DNA of 59,419 nt from Sporolactobacillus sp. THM7-4 (GTDB lineage: Bacteria; Bacillota; Bacilli; Bacillales; Sporolactobacillaceae). Every line of letters starts with the position of its first letter. Position 1 is the stretch's first letter. The stretch covers positions 1 through 59,419 of the forward strand of contig NZ_SEMD01000019.1 of the NCBI RefSeq assembly GCF_004153165.1, written 5' to 3'. Both the position numbers and the translations under genes were made by a program. Below the pieces are notes generated by a model. The model did not search any database and had not been told where the DNA came from. It worked only from the letters and a program-made list of their open reading frames with translations. Of this stretch, positions 9,046-17,231 are shown in pieces.

Positions 9046-9348
9046 ATGTATTTATCTTACAAAGATAAAGAAAAATTAATGATTGTAGTTGCTGCAGATT
9101 TAGCGCGAAGACGGCAGAAAAGAGGTTGTCGTTTAAATTATCCGGAAGCCGTAGCAATTATCACATATGAGATTATGGAAGGAGCACGTGACGGTAAAAC
9201 GGTTGCTGAACTCATGCAGTATGGAACGACAATTCTTTATTCAGAGGATGTGATGGAAGGGGTGCCAGAAATGGTAAAAGATATTCAGGTTGAGGCCACT
9301 TTTCCTGACGGCACAAAACTTGTCACGGTGCATAATCCGATTAAATAG
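9046..9348 (+). CDS. ureA: Urease gamma subunit UreA
   Basis: Smallest structural subunit of urease, 100 residues, the usual length. The ATG at 9046 follows GGAG by eight bases; a GTG six bases earlier is less likely. The pattern [21 protein letters not shown], then [11 protein letters not shown] and [25 protein letters not shown], matches the family throughout. It packs against UreB and UreC in the cytoplasmic enzyme. The gene lies 45 bases after urtE, suggesting one urt-ure transcript. Confidence 0.95.
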   Translation: MYLSYKDKEKLMIVVAADLARRRQKRGCRLNYPEAVAIITYEIMEGARDGKTVAELMQYGTTILYSEDVMEGVPEMVKDIQVEATFPDGTKLVTVHNPIK

Positions 9349-9360
9349 GAGGTTTGTTAA

Positions 9361-9672
9361 ATGATACCTGGCGAAATAAAGTGTTACGGAGATCCAATCC
9401 TATGTAATCTTAATAAAGAAACGTGTGAACTAGAGGTAACTAACACTGGCGACCGTCCAATTCAAGTAGGCTCACATTTCCATTTCTATGAGGTCAATTC
9501 AGCTTTAAAATTTGATCGTTCCAGAGCATTTGGATTTCGCCTAAATATTCTAGCAGGTACTGCGATTCGATTTGAGCCGTCCGATGCAAGAATCGTCCCG
9601 TTGGTAGCTCTTTCTGGAACCCGGGAGGTATACGGGCTAAATAATCGGACTAACGGCAAAATTCACAAATAA
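9361..9672 (+). CDS. ureB: Urease beta subunit UreB
   Basis: 103 residues, start at 9361 after AGGAGG. It opens with the family motif MIPGEI and carries [15 protein letters not shown] and [16 protein letters not shown], which are near invariant in UreB. As a separate short protein (not fused to UreA), it follows the three-subunit bacterial pattern. It contributes to the trimeric urease scaffold. Confidence 0.95.
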   Translation: MIPGEIKCYGDPILCNLNKETCELEVTNTGDRPIQVGSHFHFYEVNSALKFDRSRAFGFRLNILAGTAIRFEPSDARIVPLVALSGTREVYGLNNRTNGKIHK

Positions 9673-9685
9673 TGGAGTGATATCA

Positions 9686-11407
9686 TTGGACCAGCATAAG
9701 TTGATTATCTCACGTGATCAGTACGCACAAATGTATGGACCAACTGTTGGTGATACAATGCGGCTTGCCGATACGGATCTGTTCATTGAAATTGAGAAAG
9801 ATTATACAAATTATGGGGATGAGGTCGTTTTTGGCGGCGGCAAAGTCATCAGAGAAAGCATGGGCATGGACCCATTAGCAACCCGCGATGAAGGTGTTCC
9901 AGATTTAGTCATTACGAATGCTGTAATTGTTGATTACACTGGTATTATTAAAGCGGATATAGCCATAAAAGACGGAAAAATCATGAAAATCGGTAAAGCA
10001 GGGAATCCGAAAATTATGGATCATATAACAATTCCTATAGGGGCTTCAACTGAGATAATTGCTGGTGAAGGGAAAATTATTACAGCTGGTGGAATTGATT
10101 CTCATATCCATTTTATCTCTCCACAACAAATTGAAGTTGCTCTTCAAAGTGGAATTACTACCATGATTGGTGGTGGAACAGGACCGACTGAAGGAACAAA
10201 TGCGACTACAGTAACTCCAGGTGCATGGAACTTAGCTCGAATGTTACAAGCTGCCGATGGATTTCCTATGAATCTAGGATTTCTTGGTAAAGGGCATGCT
10301 GCTTCAACACGACCTTTAGATGAACAAATTGAAGCAGGGGCCATTGGTTTGAAAATACATGAGGACTGGGGAGCAACACCCGCAGCAATTGATAATTCAC
10401 TGAAAACAGCTGACAAATACGATGTACAAGTCGCTATTCATACGGATACACTAAATGAATCAGGTTTCGTAGAAGATACAATTAAGGCTTTTAAAGATCG
10501 CGTCATTCACACATATCACACAGAAGGCGCAGGTGGAGGCCATGCCCCTGATATTATTAAAGTTGCAAGTCAACTAAACGTTCTTCCTTCTTCTACTAAT
10601 CCAACAATGCCTTTCACAACAAATACACTGGATGAACACTTAGATATGTTAATGGTATGCCATCATCTTAATCCGAGTATTCCAGAAGATATTGCTTTTG
10701 CTGATTCAAGAATTCGTGAAGAAACAATTGCGGCAGAAGATGTTCTTCATGATATGGGGATATTCAGCATGATGAGTTCAGACTCACAGGCAATGGGCAG
10801 AGTTGGAGAAGTGATCATTCGAACTTGGCAGACTGCGGATAAGATGAAAAAACAGCGGGGCTCTTTACCTGAAGACAGCGATAAAAGTGATAATTTTAGA
10901 GTAAAACGTTATATATCGAAATATACAATCAATCCTGCAATAACCCATGGAATTTCCAATTATGTAGGTTCAGTCGAAGTTGGGAAAATAGCGGATCTAG
11001 TTATTTGGGAGCCTGCATTCTTTGGAGTTAAACCTGAAAAGATTATTAAAGGTGGTATGATTGCCTGCAGTTTAATGGGAGATGCCAATGCATCGATACC
11101 GACACCTCAACCGGTTTATTATCGGCCGATGTTTGCTTCGTTTGGTCGTGCATTGGAAACTTGTTCATTCACGTTTATGTCAAAGGCTTCCATTGAACTT
11201 GAGAAAGATAAAGCATATGGCATAAATAAAAAGGCCTTGACCGTTAAAAATACACGTCACCTTTCTAAAAAAGATATGAAATACAATGATCAGACGCCGC
11301 AGATTGATGTTGATCCACAAACCTATGAGGTTCGAGTAAACGGAAAACTTATCACCTGTGATCCAGCAAAAGAATTATCTCTTGCACAACGATACTTTTT
11401 ATTCTGA
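9686..11407 (+). CDS. ureC: Urease alpha (catalytic) subunit UreC
   Basis: Nickel amidohydrolase that splits urea to ammonia and carbamate. The TTG at 9686 is preferred because GGAG precedes it by eight bases; 573 residues result, the usual size. Active-site elements are intact: HIHFISPQQ (Ni-binding His pair), carbamylated Lys223 in [33 protein letters not shown], and the mobile-flap Cys325 in [13 protein letters not shown] with its neighbouring His. The substrate is supplied by the upstream Urt transporter. Nothing suggests loss of activity. Confidence 0.96.
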   Translation: MDQHKLIISRDQYAQMYGPTVGDTMRLADTDLFIEIEKDYTNYGDEVVFGGGKVIRESMGMDPLATRDEGVPDLVITNAVIVDYTGIIKADIAIKDGKIMKIGKAGNPKIMDHITIPIGASTEIIAGEGKIITAGGIDSHIHFISPQQIEVALQSGITTMIGGGTGPTEGTNATTVTPGAWNLARMLQAADGFPMNLGFLGKGHAASTRPLDEQIEAGAIGLKIHEDWGATPAAIDNSLKTADKYDVQVAIHTDTLNESGFVEDTIKAFKDRVIHTYHTEGAGGGHAPDIIKVASQLNVLPSSTNPTMPFTTNTLDEHLDMLMVCHHLNPSIPEDIAFADSRIREETIAAEDVLHDMGIFSMMSSDSQAMGRVGEVIIRTWQTADKMKKQRGSLPEDSDKSDNFRVKRYISKYTINPAITHGISNYVGSVEVGKIADLVIWEPAFFGVKPEKIIKGGMIACSLMGDANASIPTPQPVYYRPMFASFGRALETCSFTFMSKASIELEKDKAYGINKKALTVKNTRHLSKKDMKYNDQTPQIDVDPQTYEVRVNGKLITCDPAKELSLAQRYFLF

Positions 11408-11421
11408 TAAAGGAGCTTGTC

Positions 11422-11874
11422 ATGATCAACAAAGTAATTGGATCAATTCATGAATTGTCGATGGAGGAGCAATCAGAGTATCATATTGAAAAAGTTTATG
11501 TTAAAAATGAAGATTTGGCAAAACGGCTCCATCATTTAGTATCAGATCATAATCGCAACATATCAGTATTGCTAGATAAAGGAAATCATTTGCATGTTGG
11601 AGATATTCTTGAGAAGACAGAGAAAAATTTATTGATTGTTGACGTTTTGGATGAAGATGTTTTAGTTATACATCCGAATTCCATGAAACAGATGGGCGTG
11701 ATTGCCCACAACTTGGGAAATCATCATCTGCCAGCTCAGTTTACTGAAGACACAATGATTATTCAGTACGATCCAGTAGCCGAAACGTATTTATGTGAGA
11801 ACAAATTCATATATCAACGTGAAAATAGAAGATTAGAAACTCCTTTCCGTTATATAGGGCACAGACATGATTAA
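11422..11874 (+). CDS. ureE: Urease accessory protein UreE (nickel donor)
   Basis: Nickel metallochaperone, 150 residues, starting after AAAGGAG. The central nickel-site segment HNLGNHHLPAQF is present. The C-terminal tail is short (GHRHD) and lacks the long His-rich stretch of some UreE proteins, so it likely delivers rather than stores nickel. The last eight bases overlap ureF. Confidence 0.92.
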   Translation: MINKVIGSIHELSMEEQSEYHIEKVYVKNEDLAKRLHHLVSDHNRNISVLLDKGNHLHVGDILEKTEKNLLIVDVLDEDVLVIHPNSMKQMGVIAHNLGNHHLPAQFTEDTMIIQYDPVAETYLCENKFIYQRENRRLETPFRYIGHRHD

Positions 11875-12562
11875 TAAACGATTGGCGATTTTACAGATGA
11901 TGGATACAACGTTCCCTATAGGTCTTTTTAATCAATCGTACGGTTTTGAGTCATATATTGATCAGGGCACAATACATGATGATCGCAGTTTTTACCACTG
12001 GCTGCATGTCTACATCCAGAACCAATTGAAATATAATGATTTACTTGTTGTTCAAGAAACATACAATACGCTTATGTCCGGTGAAAAATCTAAAATGAAT
12101 CGTCTTATTGGCTACAATGAGTTAATTCACGCTCAAAGTTTGTCATCAGAAGTACGGTCAGGAAATAGCAGGACTGGAAAACAATTTCTTAATCTAGCAA
12201 TACAACTATTTAATAATCAATTGCTTAAACAGTTTGGTGAATGTATTCATGCTCAGGGGAGTGCCCCGCATCCCAGTGTGGTGTATGCAATTGTCGGTTA
12301 TGTGTTGAAAATGAGTCTATCAGAATTATTAGAGACTTTTTTATATAGCGTCATTTCCTCTCTGATCCAGAATGCTGTTAGAGGAATACCAATTGGGCAA
12401 GTAAAAGCGCAAATAATGCTGGTTCAAATGCACGATGAGATTGATGAAATCGTTAATAATGTCATGTCCTTGAATATAGATGATTTTGGAAAAGGACTTC
12501 CAGGTAATGAAATTGCTCAAATGCAACATGAAACGTTGTTTGCACGTATGTTCATGTCCTGA
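11867..12562 (+). CDS. ureF: Urease accessory protein UreF
   Basis: Helical assembly factor, 231 residues. The N-terminal LAILQMMDTTFPIGLFNQSYGFESYI segment is the family mark, with SLIQNAVRGIPIGQ later. UreF joins UreD and UreG on apo-urease and gates GTP-driven nickel insertion. It overlaps ureE by eight bases, pointing to coupled translation. Confidence 0.93.
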   Translation: MINKRLAILQMMDTTFPIGLFNQSYGFESYIDQGTIHDDRSFYHWLHVYIQNQLKYNDLLVVQETYNTLMSGEKSKMNRLIGYNELIHAQSLSSEVRSGNSRTGKQFLNLAIQLFNNQLLKQFGECIHAQGSAPHPSVVYAIVGYVLKMSLSELLETFLYSVISSLIQNAVRGIPIGQVKAQIMLVQMHDEIDEIVNNVMSLNIDDFGKGLPGNEIAQMQHETLFARMFMS

Positions 12563-12580
12563 AGAAAGGTGATAATAAAA

Positions 12581-13198
12581 ATGACTGCAGTTCGAATCGG
12601 AGTCGGTGGCCCAGTAGGTGCGGGTAAAACGTTTTTAATAGAAAAAATTACGAAGCTTTTATACCCAACGATTAATATTGCTGTTGTTACAAATGACATT
12701 TATACAAAGGAGGATGCACATTATCTACTGAAAAACAGTATATTGGATGAAAATAAAATAATTGGAGTTGAAACAGGGGGCTGTCCACATACAGCTATTC
12801 GTGAAGATATATCAATGAATGTATCAGCAATAGAAGAATTGGAAAAACATGATGCAAACTTGGATTTAATATTTGTTGAAAGCGGTGGAGACAATCTTGC
12901 TGCTACGTTCAGCCCAGATCTTGTTGATCTAAGTATTTATATTATTGATGTTGCTCAGGGTGAGAAGATTCCGAGAAAAGCTGGACAAGGGATGATTAAA
13001 AGTGATCTTTTTATTATTAATAAAATTGACCTTGCTCCTTATGTCCATGCTGATTTGAAGGTGATGGAACAGGATACCTTTAAATTCCGTGGGAATAAAC
13101 CTTTGGTTTTTACAAATCTTCAAAAGGAATATGGCTTGGAGAAAGTTATTCATTGGATCCTAAAGTCATCTTTTTTGGAAAATAAGTATGGGATATAA
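12581..13198 (+). CDS. ureG: Urease accessory GTPase UreG
   Basis: SIMIBI-class GTPase, 205 residues. The ATG at 12581 follows GAAAGGTG. Visible motifs: P-loop GGPVGAGKT, the nickel/GTP-linked ETGGCPHTA (CPH motif), [17 protein letters not shown] and the guanine-specificity NKIDL. It provides GTP hydrolysis for nickel delivery. No His-rich N-terminal tail is present. Confidence 0.95.
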   Translation: MTAVRIGVGGPVGAGKTFLIEKITKLLYPTINIAVVTNDIYTKEDAHYLLKNSILDENKIIGVETGGCPHTAIREDISMNVSAIEELEKHDANLDLIFVESGGDNLAATFSPDLVDLSIYIIDVAQGEKIPRKAGQGMIKSDLFIINKIDLAPYVHADLKVMEQDTFKFRGNKPLVFTNLQKEYGLEKVIHWILKSSFLENKYGI

Positions 13199-14003
13199 AA
13201 TAGGTGAACTTGAGCTAACATTTGAGAAAAAGAAAAATAAAACGATAGCTTCAAATATTTATTTCCACGGTGCTTTGAAGGTTATCAGACCGCAATATGA
13301 TAGAGACAGCGATCAGATCAAGTATATATTAGTTAACCTCGGTGGAGGATATTTACAAGGAGACCAGTATGATATTCGTCTTTCGTTAAAGAGAAATGCG
13401 GAAGTGTATTTGACCACACAAGCTGCAACAAAAATATATAAATCTGATAAAGATGGAGTTTCTCAGCATACTAAAATCCAAATGGAAAATTGCAGCGTGT
13501 TGGAATATGTGCCAGATCCGATTATTCCCTATAAGGATTCATATTACAGACAGGTTCAAAATATTGAAATGGACCACAGTTGTTCCTTATTTTTAAGTGG
13601 GATCTTAACGAGCGGGTATGATCCGAACAATGTGAAATTTCCCTTTAAACAAATTGATTTAACTACTAAAATAATTTACGATAACCAGCTGAAGGTCTTT
13701 GATCGTCTGCATTTTTTTAAGGAAGATCCAATGAAATCTGGGGAACTAATGGGAAATTTTACTCATCTCGGCACAATTGTCGTAATATATCCATCATTTC
13801 ACAAATCGGATCTTAACCTTTTGCGCAAATTGCTGCCACAAAATGATGAACTAATCAGTGGTGTGACCCAATTGCCGATTCCTGGATTGATGATTCGTCT
13901 GTTAGGTTATCGAACACTAGATATTGAAAAGCAGATCCATTCCACACTCTCATTCTTCCGGCAGAAATGGAATGAAAGCAAGCAGCTTAGATTAAAACCA
14001 TAA
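13188..14003 (+). CDS. ureD: Urease accessory protein UreD
   Basis: Scaffold protein of the urease activation complex, 271 residues, overlapping ureG by 11 bases. Family features include [28 protein letters not shown] and [18 protein letters not shown]. Placement of ureD last, after ureG, is common in Firmicutes. No nickel transporter gene follows, so nickel must come from elsewhere. Confidence 0.94.
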   Translation: MGYKIGELELTFEKKKNKTIASNIYFHGALKVIRPQYDRDSDQIKYILVNLGGGYLQGDQYDIRLSLKRNAEVYLTTQAATKIYKSDKDGVSQHTKIQMENCSVLEYVPDPIIPYKDSYYRQVQNIEMDHSCSLFLSGILTSGYDPNNVKFPFKQIDLTTKIIYDNQLKVFDRLHFFKEDPMKSGELMGNFTHLGTIVVIYPSFHKSDLNLLRKLLPQNDELISGVTQLPIPGLMIRLLGYRTLDIEKQIHSTLSFFRQKWNESKQLRLKP

Positions 14004-14035
14004 TTCAAGTATAGTCAAATAATAAAAAGTGGAAG

Positions 14036-14062
14036 CATTATTCAATTCAATAGTGGTTGTTT
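14036..14062 (+). terminator. Weak hairpin after ureD
   Basis: CATTATT (14036-14042) pairs with AATAGTG (14049-14055) allowing one G-U, followed by GTTGTTTT. It is a modest candidate for the end of the urt-ure transcript; no better one is visible before 14100. Confidence 0.35.
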
Positions 14063-14116
14063 TATCTTGAGAAAGATCATTCCTTTTCGGGGAATCGATT
14101 GAAGGTGGACTCTCTC

Positions 14117-14343
14117 ATGAGTCAGGCTTACGAAATGGTCTATAATCACGAACAGGATCGTTGGACTGTGGCATTTGATGAAGGACCATACAGGCTGCAT
14201 TGTGGGGAAAGCTTTAGATGATCGTGGGTCATCATCACCTGACCTGTACATTAGAGTCAGGCTGTCAATGGTCCATCATCGCTGATAGTGTAAGCTTCAA
14301 TCTAAGAAAACAGGAAAAATATCGTGTGATTTTATCAACCTGA
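14117..14343 (+). pseudogene. Small DUF5348-type protein, broken by a frameshift
   Basis: The ATG at 14117 follows GAAGGTGG. The first frame gives 34 residues ending DEGPYRLHCGESFR and stops at 14219-14221. A second frame starts with the ATG at 14218 (ATGA overlap) and gives 41 residues, including LTCTLESGCQWSI and a closing KYRVILST. Joined, they match the compact DUF5348 pattern (YxLHCGE, then C-x-LE-x-W, then F-x-L and Y-x-V). A one-base indel near 14216 explains the break. Proteins of this family have no known role and often occur near mobile DNA. Two overlapping mini-genes are a less likely reading. Confidence 0.6.
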
Positions 14344-14383
14344 CCAAACAGGATGGATGCTTTTTATCCATCCTGTTTGGTCA
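14341..14383. terminator. Perfect 18-bp hairpin between two convergent small frames
   Basis: TGACCAAACAGGATGGAT (14341-14358) pairs perfectly with 14366-14383 across a 7-base loop. Its first three bases are the stop codon of the DUF5348-type frame; on the other strand it begins three bases after the stop of the minus-strand frame at 14386. The loop reads GCTTTTT. This fits a two-way terminator, although the T run after the stem is absent. Confidence 0.6.
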
Positions 14384-14385
14384 GG

Positions 14386-14625
14386 TCACCAAGCGATAGC
14401 GTGGTAGCGTTTTTTAATATCGTTGATTAAAGCTGAGGCTGTTCTCCAAATGGCAGCCTCAGTTTTCGAATATAAGCGGACATGACTTCCGCCAAAACCT
14501 GGACAGCAGAAACCGTCATCTTCTGGACAATAATGAATGTCAGTAACACTGGTTTCCCATTTGGTTTTTAAAATAGGACCGATGCAAAGAGACCGAAAAA
14601 GAAATCGTCTATCGTATGATACAGA
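14386..14625 (-). pseudogene. Unrecognised Cys-rich small open frame, no start codon
   Basis: On the minus strand a 79-codon open frame contains TDIHYCPEDDGFCCPGFGG, then SHVRLYSKTEAAIWRTA and ends KRYHAIAW. It stops right beside the shared hairpin, as a real convergent gene would. There is no ATG, GTG or TTG in frame before the upstream stop at 14626-14628, so if it was a gene its 5' end is lost or frameshifted. I do not recognise the family. A hairpin with TTTT on the plus strand (14433-14466) lies inside it. Chance openness is possible. Confidence 0.3.
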
Positions 14626-14628
14626 TCA

Positions 14629-14980
14629 AATGGGAGTCCGCCTAAATACTAAGCGGCCCTTTTTCCAGCCAACAAAGAAAAGGGAAAAGGTTTAAATGAA
14701 AAGTCGATATGCCGGTCATTGTAAGGAAGAATGAATGAGTTCTCCCGGGGCAAACTAATAGCTGACAGTCATACCCGGGGCAAGGAACGGAATGAGCGGT
14801 AAGCCGGGTAATCTGATGCAAGTGGAGGCGGGCCGGCGACGTTGACAGTAATGGCTCACAATTTGGCAACGTATCATACCGAGGAGCAGGTTGATAACCG
14901 CCTGAAACTTTTTGACCTTCAATCACGGAGCTTTTGTCCACGGTGACCTTTGGATAAGTCGGAAACAGGAAGGGATTTTC
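14629..14980. other. Gap without a convincing gene before the small protein
   Basis: The only visible item is a weak hairpin CCGC/GCGG (14638-14656) followed by CCCTTTTT. Minus-strand open reading through 14642-15055 has no ribosome binding site and overlaps the small gene at 14981; a faint likeness to a DDE transposase piece (GYQPAPRYDT region) was not strong enough to call. Confidence 0.4.
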
Positions 14981-15256
14981 ATGAATCGCTATGCGATGTA
15001 TGTAGAATACGACGGAAAACAAACACTGCCTGTCGATATCAGGCTTCCTCAGCAAATTATACCGGCCAGCAGTCTGCTTAATGCAATACGGACACTGGCT
15101 CTGAGAAATAATTTTGAAGTGGTTAGTTACGATGAACTTCAGGAAAACGACGTCCGTGTTTTCTATCGCAGGTCGAATCTATTCGGGGACGAACAGGAAT
15201 ACATTTACTACGTTCGTGAACTGACCGGGATACCAGAGGAAGAAGAGGAGACGTGA
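14981..15256 (+). CDS. Unknown small protein, paralogue of the one at 31754
   Basis: 91 residues from the ATG at 14981, which follows ACAGGAAGGG. I do not recognise the family. It begins MNRYAMYVEYDGKQTLPVDI, has no membrane segment or signal, and ends with an acidic tail of Glu residues. It is clearly related to the protein at 31754: by eye about 33 of 81 aligned residues agree, including the N-terminus, PVDI, QII, VxYDxL and the IYYxRxL end. The alternating hydrophobic pattern suggests a small alpha/beta fold. The two copies lie on either side of the polysaccharide locus, on the same strand. Function is unknown. Confidence 0.75.
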   Translation: MNRYAMYVEYDGKQTLPVDIRLPQQIIPASSLLNAIRTLALRNNFEVVSYDELQENDVRVFYRRSNLFGDEQEYIYYVRELTGIPEEEEET

Positions 15257-15636
15257 ATCGATCAGGACTAAAGATGACCAGCCCTCATCGGTTTTTTCGT
15301 TCGAAATGAATTTGATGTTTATATAAGACTCCCGCGGAAAAAGCGACCCGGCTGAACCCCGTACGTGAACGAGGAGGCTCCACGGATCGTCCCCGGAAAT
15401 CGGGCAATTTCCCGTTGATCGATATGATCCAATTACAGACCCTTGCAAAAGTAAAATTAACAGAATGCATGTTTCACCTTAACATCTGCTTAACAGATGA
15501 ATGATATGTTAGAGAAAACCTGGCGAAACCAGGCCTCTGGCGCCGGATGAGTCAGAGTTGCACTTACACCCTTTTTGATGCATCAAATCAAGCCGCCGGG
15601 GATAATTTAAGATTATCGTGAGAACTTGGGGGAAAA
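15257..15636 (+). promoter_or_regulatory. 380-base leader of ugd with stacked hairpins
   Basis: No gene is visible. At 15483-15557 three hairpins follow one another: CATCTG/CAGATG (15483-15499), CCTGG-CGAAA-CCAGG (15519-15533) and CTCTG/CAGAG (15535-15557). Near the gene, GATAAT/ATTATC (15602-15618) forms a further inverted repeat. This suggests a structured 5' untranslated region on the ugd transcript. It does not match any riboswitch consensus I can recall. No clear -35/-10 pair was found. Confidence 0.35.
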
Positions 15637-16959
15637 ATGATGAAGATTGCTGTCATTGGAACAGGTTATGTCGGACTCGTTACTGGTGTTGCGCTGTCGG
15701 AAATCGGTCATACTGTCAGCTGCATTGATGTCGATCCCAAAAAAGTAGAGACGCTGAGTAAGGGGATCCCAACGATTTATGAGCCGGGTCTCGAAGAACT
15801 GATGGTCAAAAATATGCGGGAAAACCGTCTGTCCTTCACTTCCCGCCATAAAGACGGACTTCAGGATGCGGAAGTGGTCTATATCGCGGTCGGTACGCCG
15901 CAGCGGGAAGACGGTTCTGCAAATCTCGACTATGTAGAACAGGCGGCACGGGATATTGCTGAAAATATCAACCGGAACCTGATTGTCGTCATTAAAAGTA
16001 CGGTCCCCGTTGGAACAAACAGACATATTCGTGATTTAATCAATCGTCATACGATGAAAGGGGTTCAAGTGACGATTGCCTCTAATCCGGAATTTTTGCG
16101 GGAAGGCTCAGCGGTTAAGGATACGTTCCATGGCGACCGGATTGTCATCGGAACGGAGGATCAGGAAACGGCTGACCACTTGACGGAGATTAACAGACCT
16201 TTCCAAATACCGATATTGAAGACGGATATAGCAAGCAGCGAAATGATCAAGTACGCTTCAAATGCCTTTCTTGCGACCAAGATCAGTTTTATTAATGAGA
16301 TCGCTAATATTTGCGAGACGGTTGGGGCAAATGTCGAGGAAGTCGCAAGGGGAATGGGCTTCGATCACCGCATCGGGCCTGATTTTCTCAGGGCAGGGAT
16401 CGGTTACGGTGGCTCATGTTTTCCGAAGGACACGAATGCGCTCGTTCAGCTTGCTGGAAACCATGAGCACGATTTCAATCTCCTTAAGTCCGTTATTGAA
16501 GTCAACAATAAGCAACAGGTGATATTGCTCGATAAAATACGCAACCGCTTCGATTCCCTCGCCGGTAAAAAGGTGGCCGTCCTGGGTCTCGCCTTCAAAC
16601 CGAATACCGATGATCTCCGGGAGTCGCCTGCGCTCGTCATGATTCCCAAATTGGTCGAACTGGGAGCCGATGTCATCGCCTATGATCCGATCGCGACTGA
16701 GCGGGCGAAGCAGGTAATACACGTCCCTGTCTCATTTACAGAAAATATCAGAGATGCGTTAACCGGAGCAGAATGTGCAGTGATCATTACAGACTGGCCC
16801 GATATCAAAAAAATGGATCTTTCTACGTACAGTCGGCTGATGAAGCAGGCGATTGTGTTCGACGGCCGCAACTGCTACAGCCTGGATGCCGTACAGGAGG
16901 CTAATCTGGAGTATTACTCAATCGGGCGTCTGAATAAGGAACAGGCAAAAGTCGGTTAA
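15637..16959 (+). CDS. ugd: UDP-glucose 6-dehydrogenase (TuaD/Ugd type)
   Basis: Oxidises UDP-glucose twice with NAD to UDP-glucuronate, a precursor for acidic surface polysaccharides. 440 residues, the usual length. The Rossmann motif VIGTGYVGLVTG is at the N-terminus, the catalytic Cys261 sits in GYGGSCFPKDTNAL, and the C-terminal UDP-binding domain has GLAFKPNTDDLRESPA. GGGGG precedes the start; an ATG one codon later is equivalent. It is the first gene of the polysaccharide locus and has its own terminator, so it may be transcribed alone. Confidence 0.95.
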   Translation: MMKIAVIGTGYVGLVTGVALSEIGHTVSCIDVDPKKVETLSKGIPTIYEPGLEELMVKNMRENRLSFTSRHKDGLQDAEVVYIAVGTPQREDGSANLDYVEQAARDIAENINRNLIVVIKSTVPVGTNRHIRDLINRHTMKGVQVTIASNPEFLREGSAVKDTFHGDRIVIGTEDQETADHLTEINRPFQIPILKTDIASSEMIKYASNAFLATKISFINEIANICETVGANVEEVARGMGFDHRIGPDFLRAGIGYGGSCFPKDTNALVQLAGNHEHDFNLLKSVIEVNNKQQVILLDKIRNRFDSLAGKKVAVLGLAFKPNTDDLRESPALVMIPKLVELGADVIAYDPIATERAKQVIHVPVSFTENIRDALTGAECAVIITDWPDIKKMDLSTYSRLMKQAIVFDGRNCYSLDAVQEANLEYYSIGRLNKEQAKVG

Positions 16960-16991
16960 TCACTTTTTCAATGGGTCATGGAATTTCTTAA

Positions 16992-17036
16992 GAGCAGCGT
17001 GGATCGGATCGTTCGACACCCGCTGCTCATTTTTTA
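16992..17036 (+). terminator. Terminator of ugd
   Basis: GAGCAGCG (16992-16999) pairs with CGCTGCTC (17021-17028), followed by ATTTTTTAATTT. It lies 33 bases after the ugd stop. Confidence 0.85.
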
Positions 17037-17110
17037 ATTTCACCGATCTGTTAAGAAAAGTTCATTCATCATCCGGACTTTACTCATATCCAGTTTACCA
17101 ATTTATGCAT

Positions 17111-17190
17111 TTATTGAATTCCTGAGAGTTACTGTTGAATTCCGAAATGCTGTTGAATCCTGAAAAGTCACTGTTGAATTCCGGGGCCGT
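17111..17190. repeat. Short-period repeat array, four units of about 20 bp
   Basis: Four degenerate copies of TGTTGAATTCCGAAA occur at about 17112, 17132, 17150 and 17171, giving a spacing of 18-21 bp. The array lies between the ugd terminator and the end of the convergent membrane protein gene. It resembles the array at 53631 in period and in a GAATCC-GAAAA core. Confidence 0.65.
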
Positions 17191-17231
17191 GATTGTTGGA
17201 CCATAACCTGTTAAATTTCAGAAAATGCGCA

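Noticed and set aside
14642-15055. Minus-strand open frame of 137 codons with a faint DDE-transposase-like stretch
   Set aside because: No ribosome binding site, poor match outside one short segment, and it overlaps the well-supported small gene at 14981.
15515-15560. CGAAAC and GGATGAGTC near each other upstream of ugd, suggesting a hammerhead ribozyme
   Set aside because: The order of the core elements is wrong and the CUGAUGA box is not intact.
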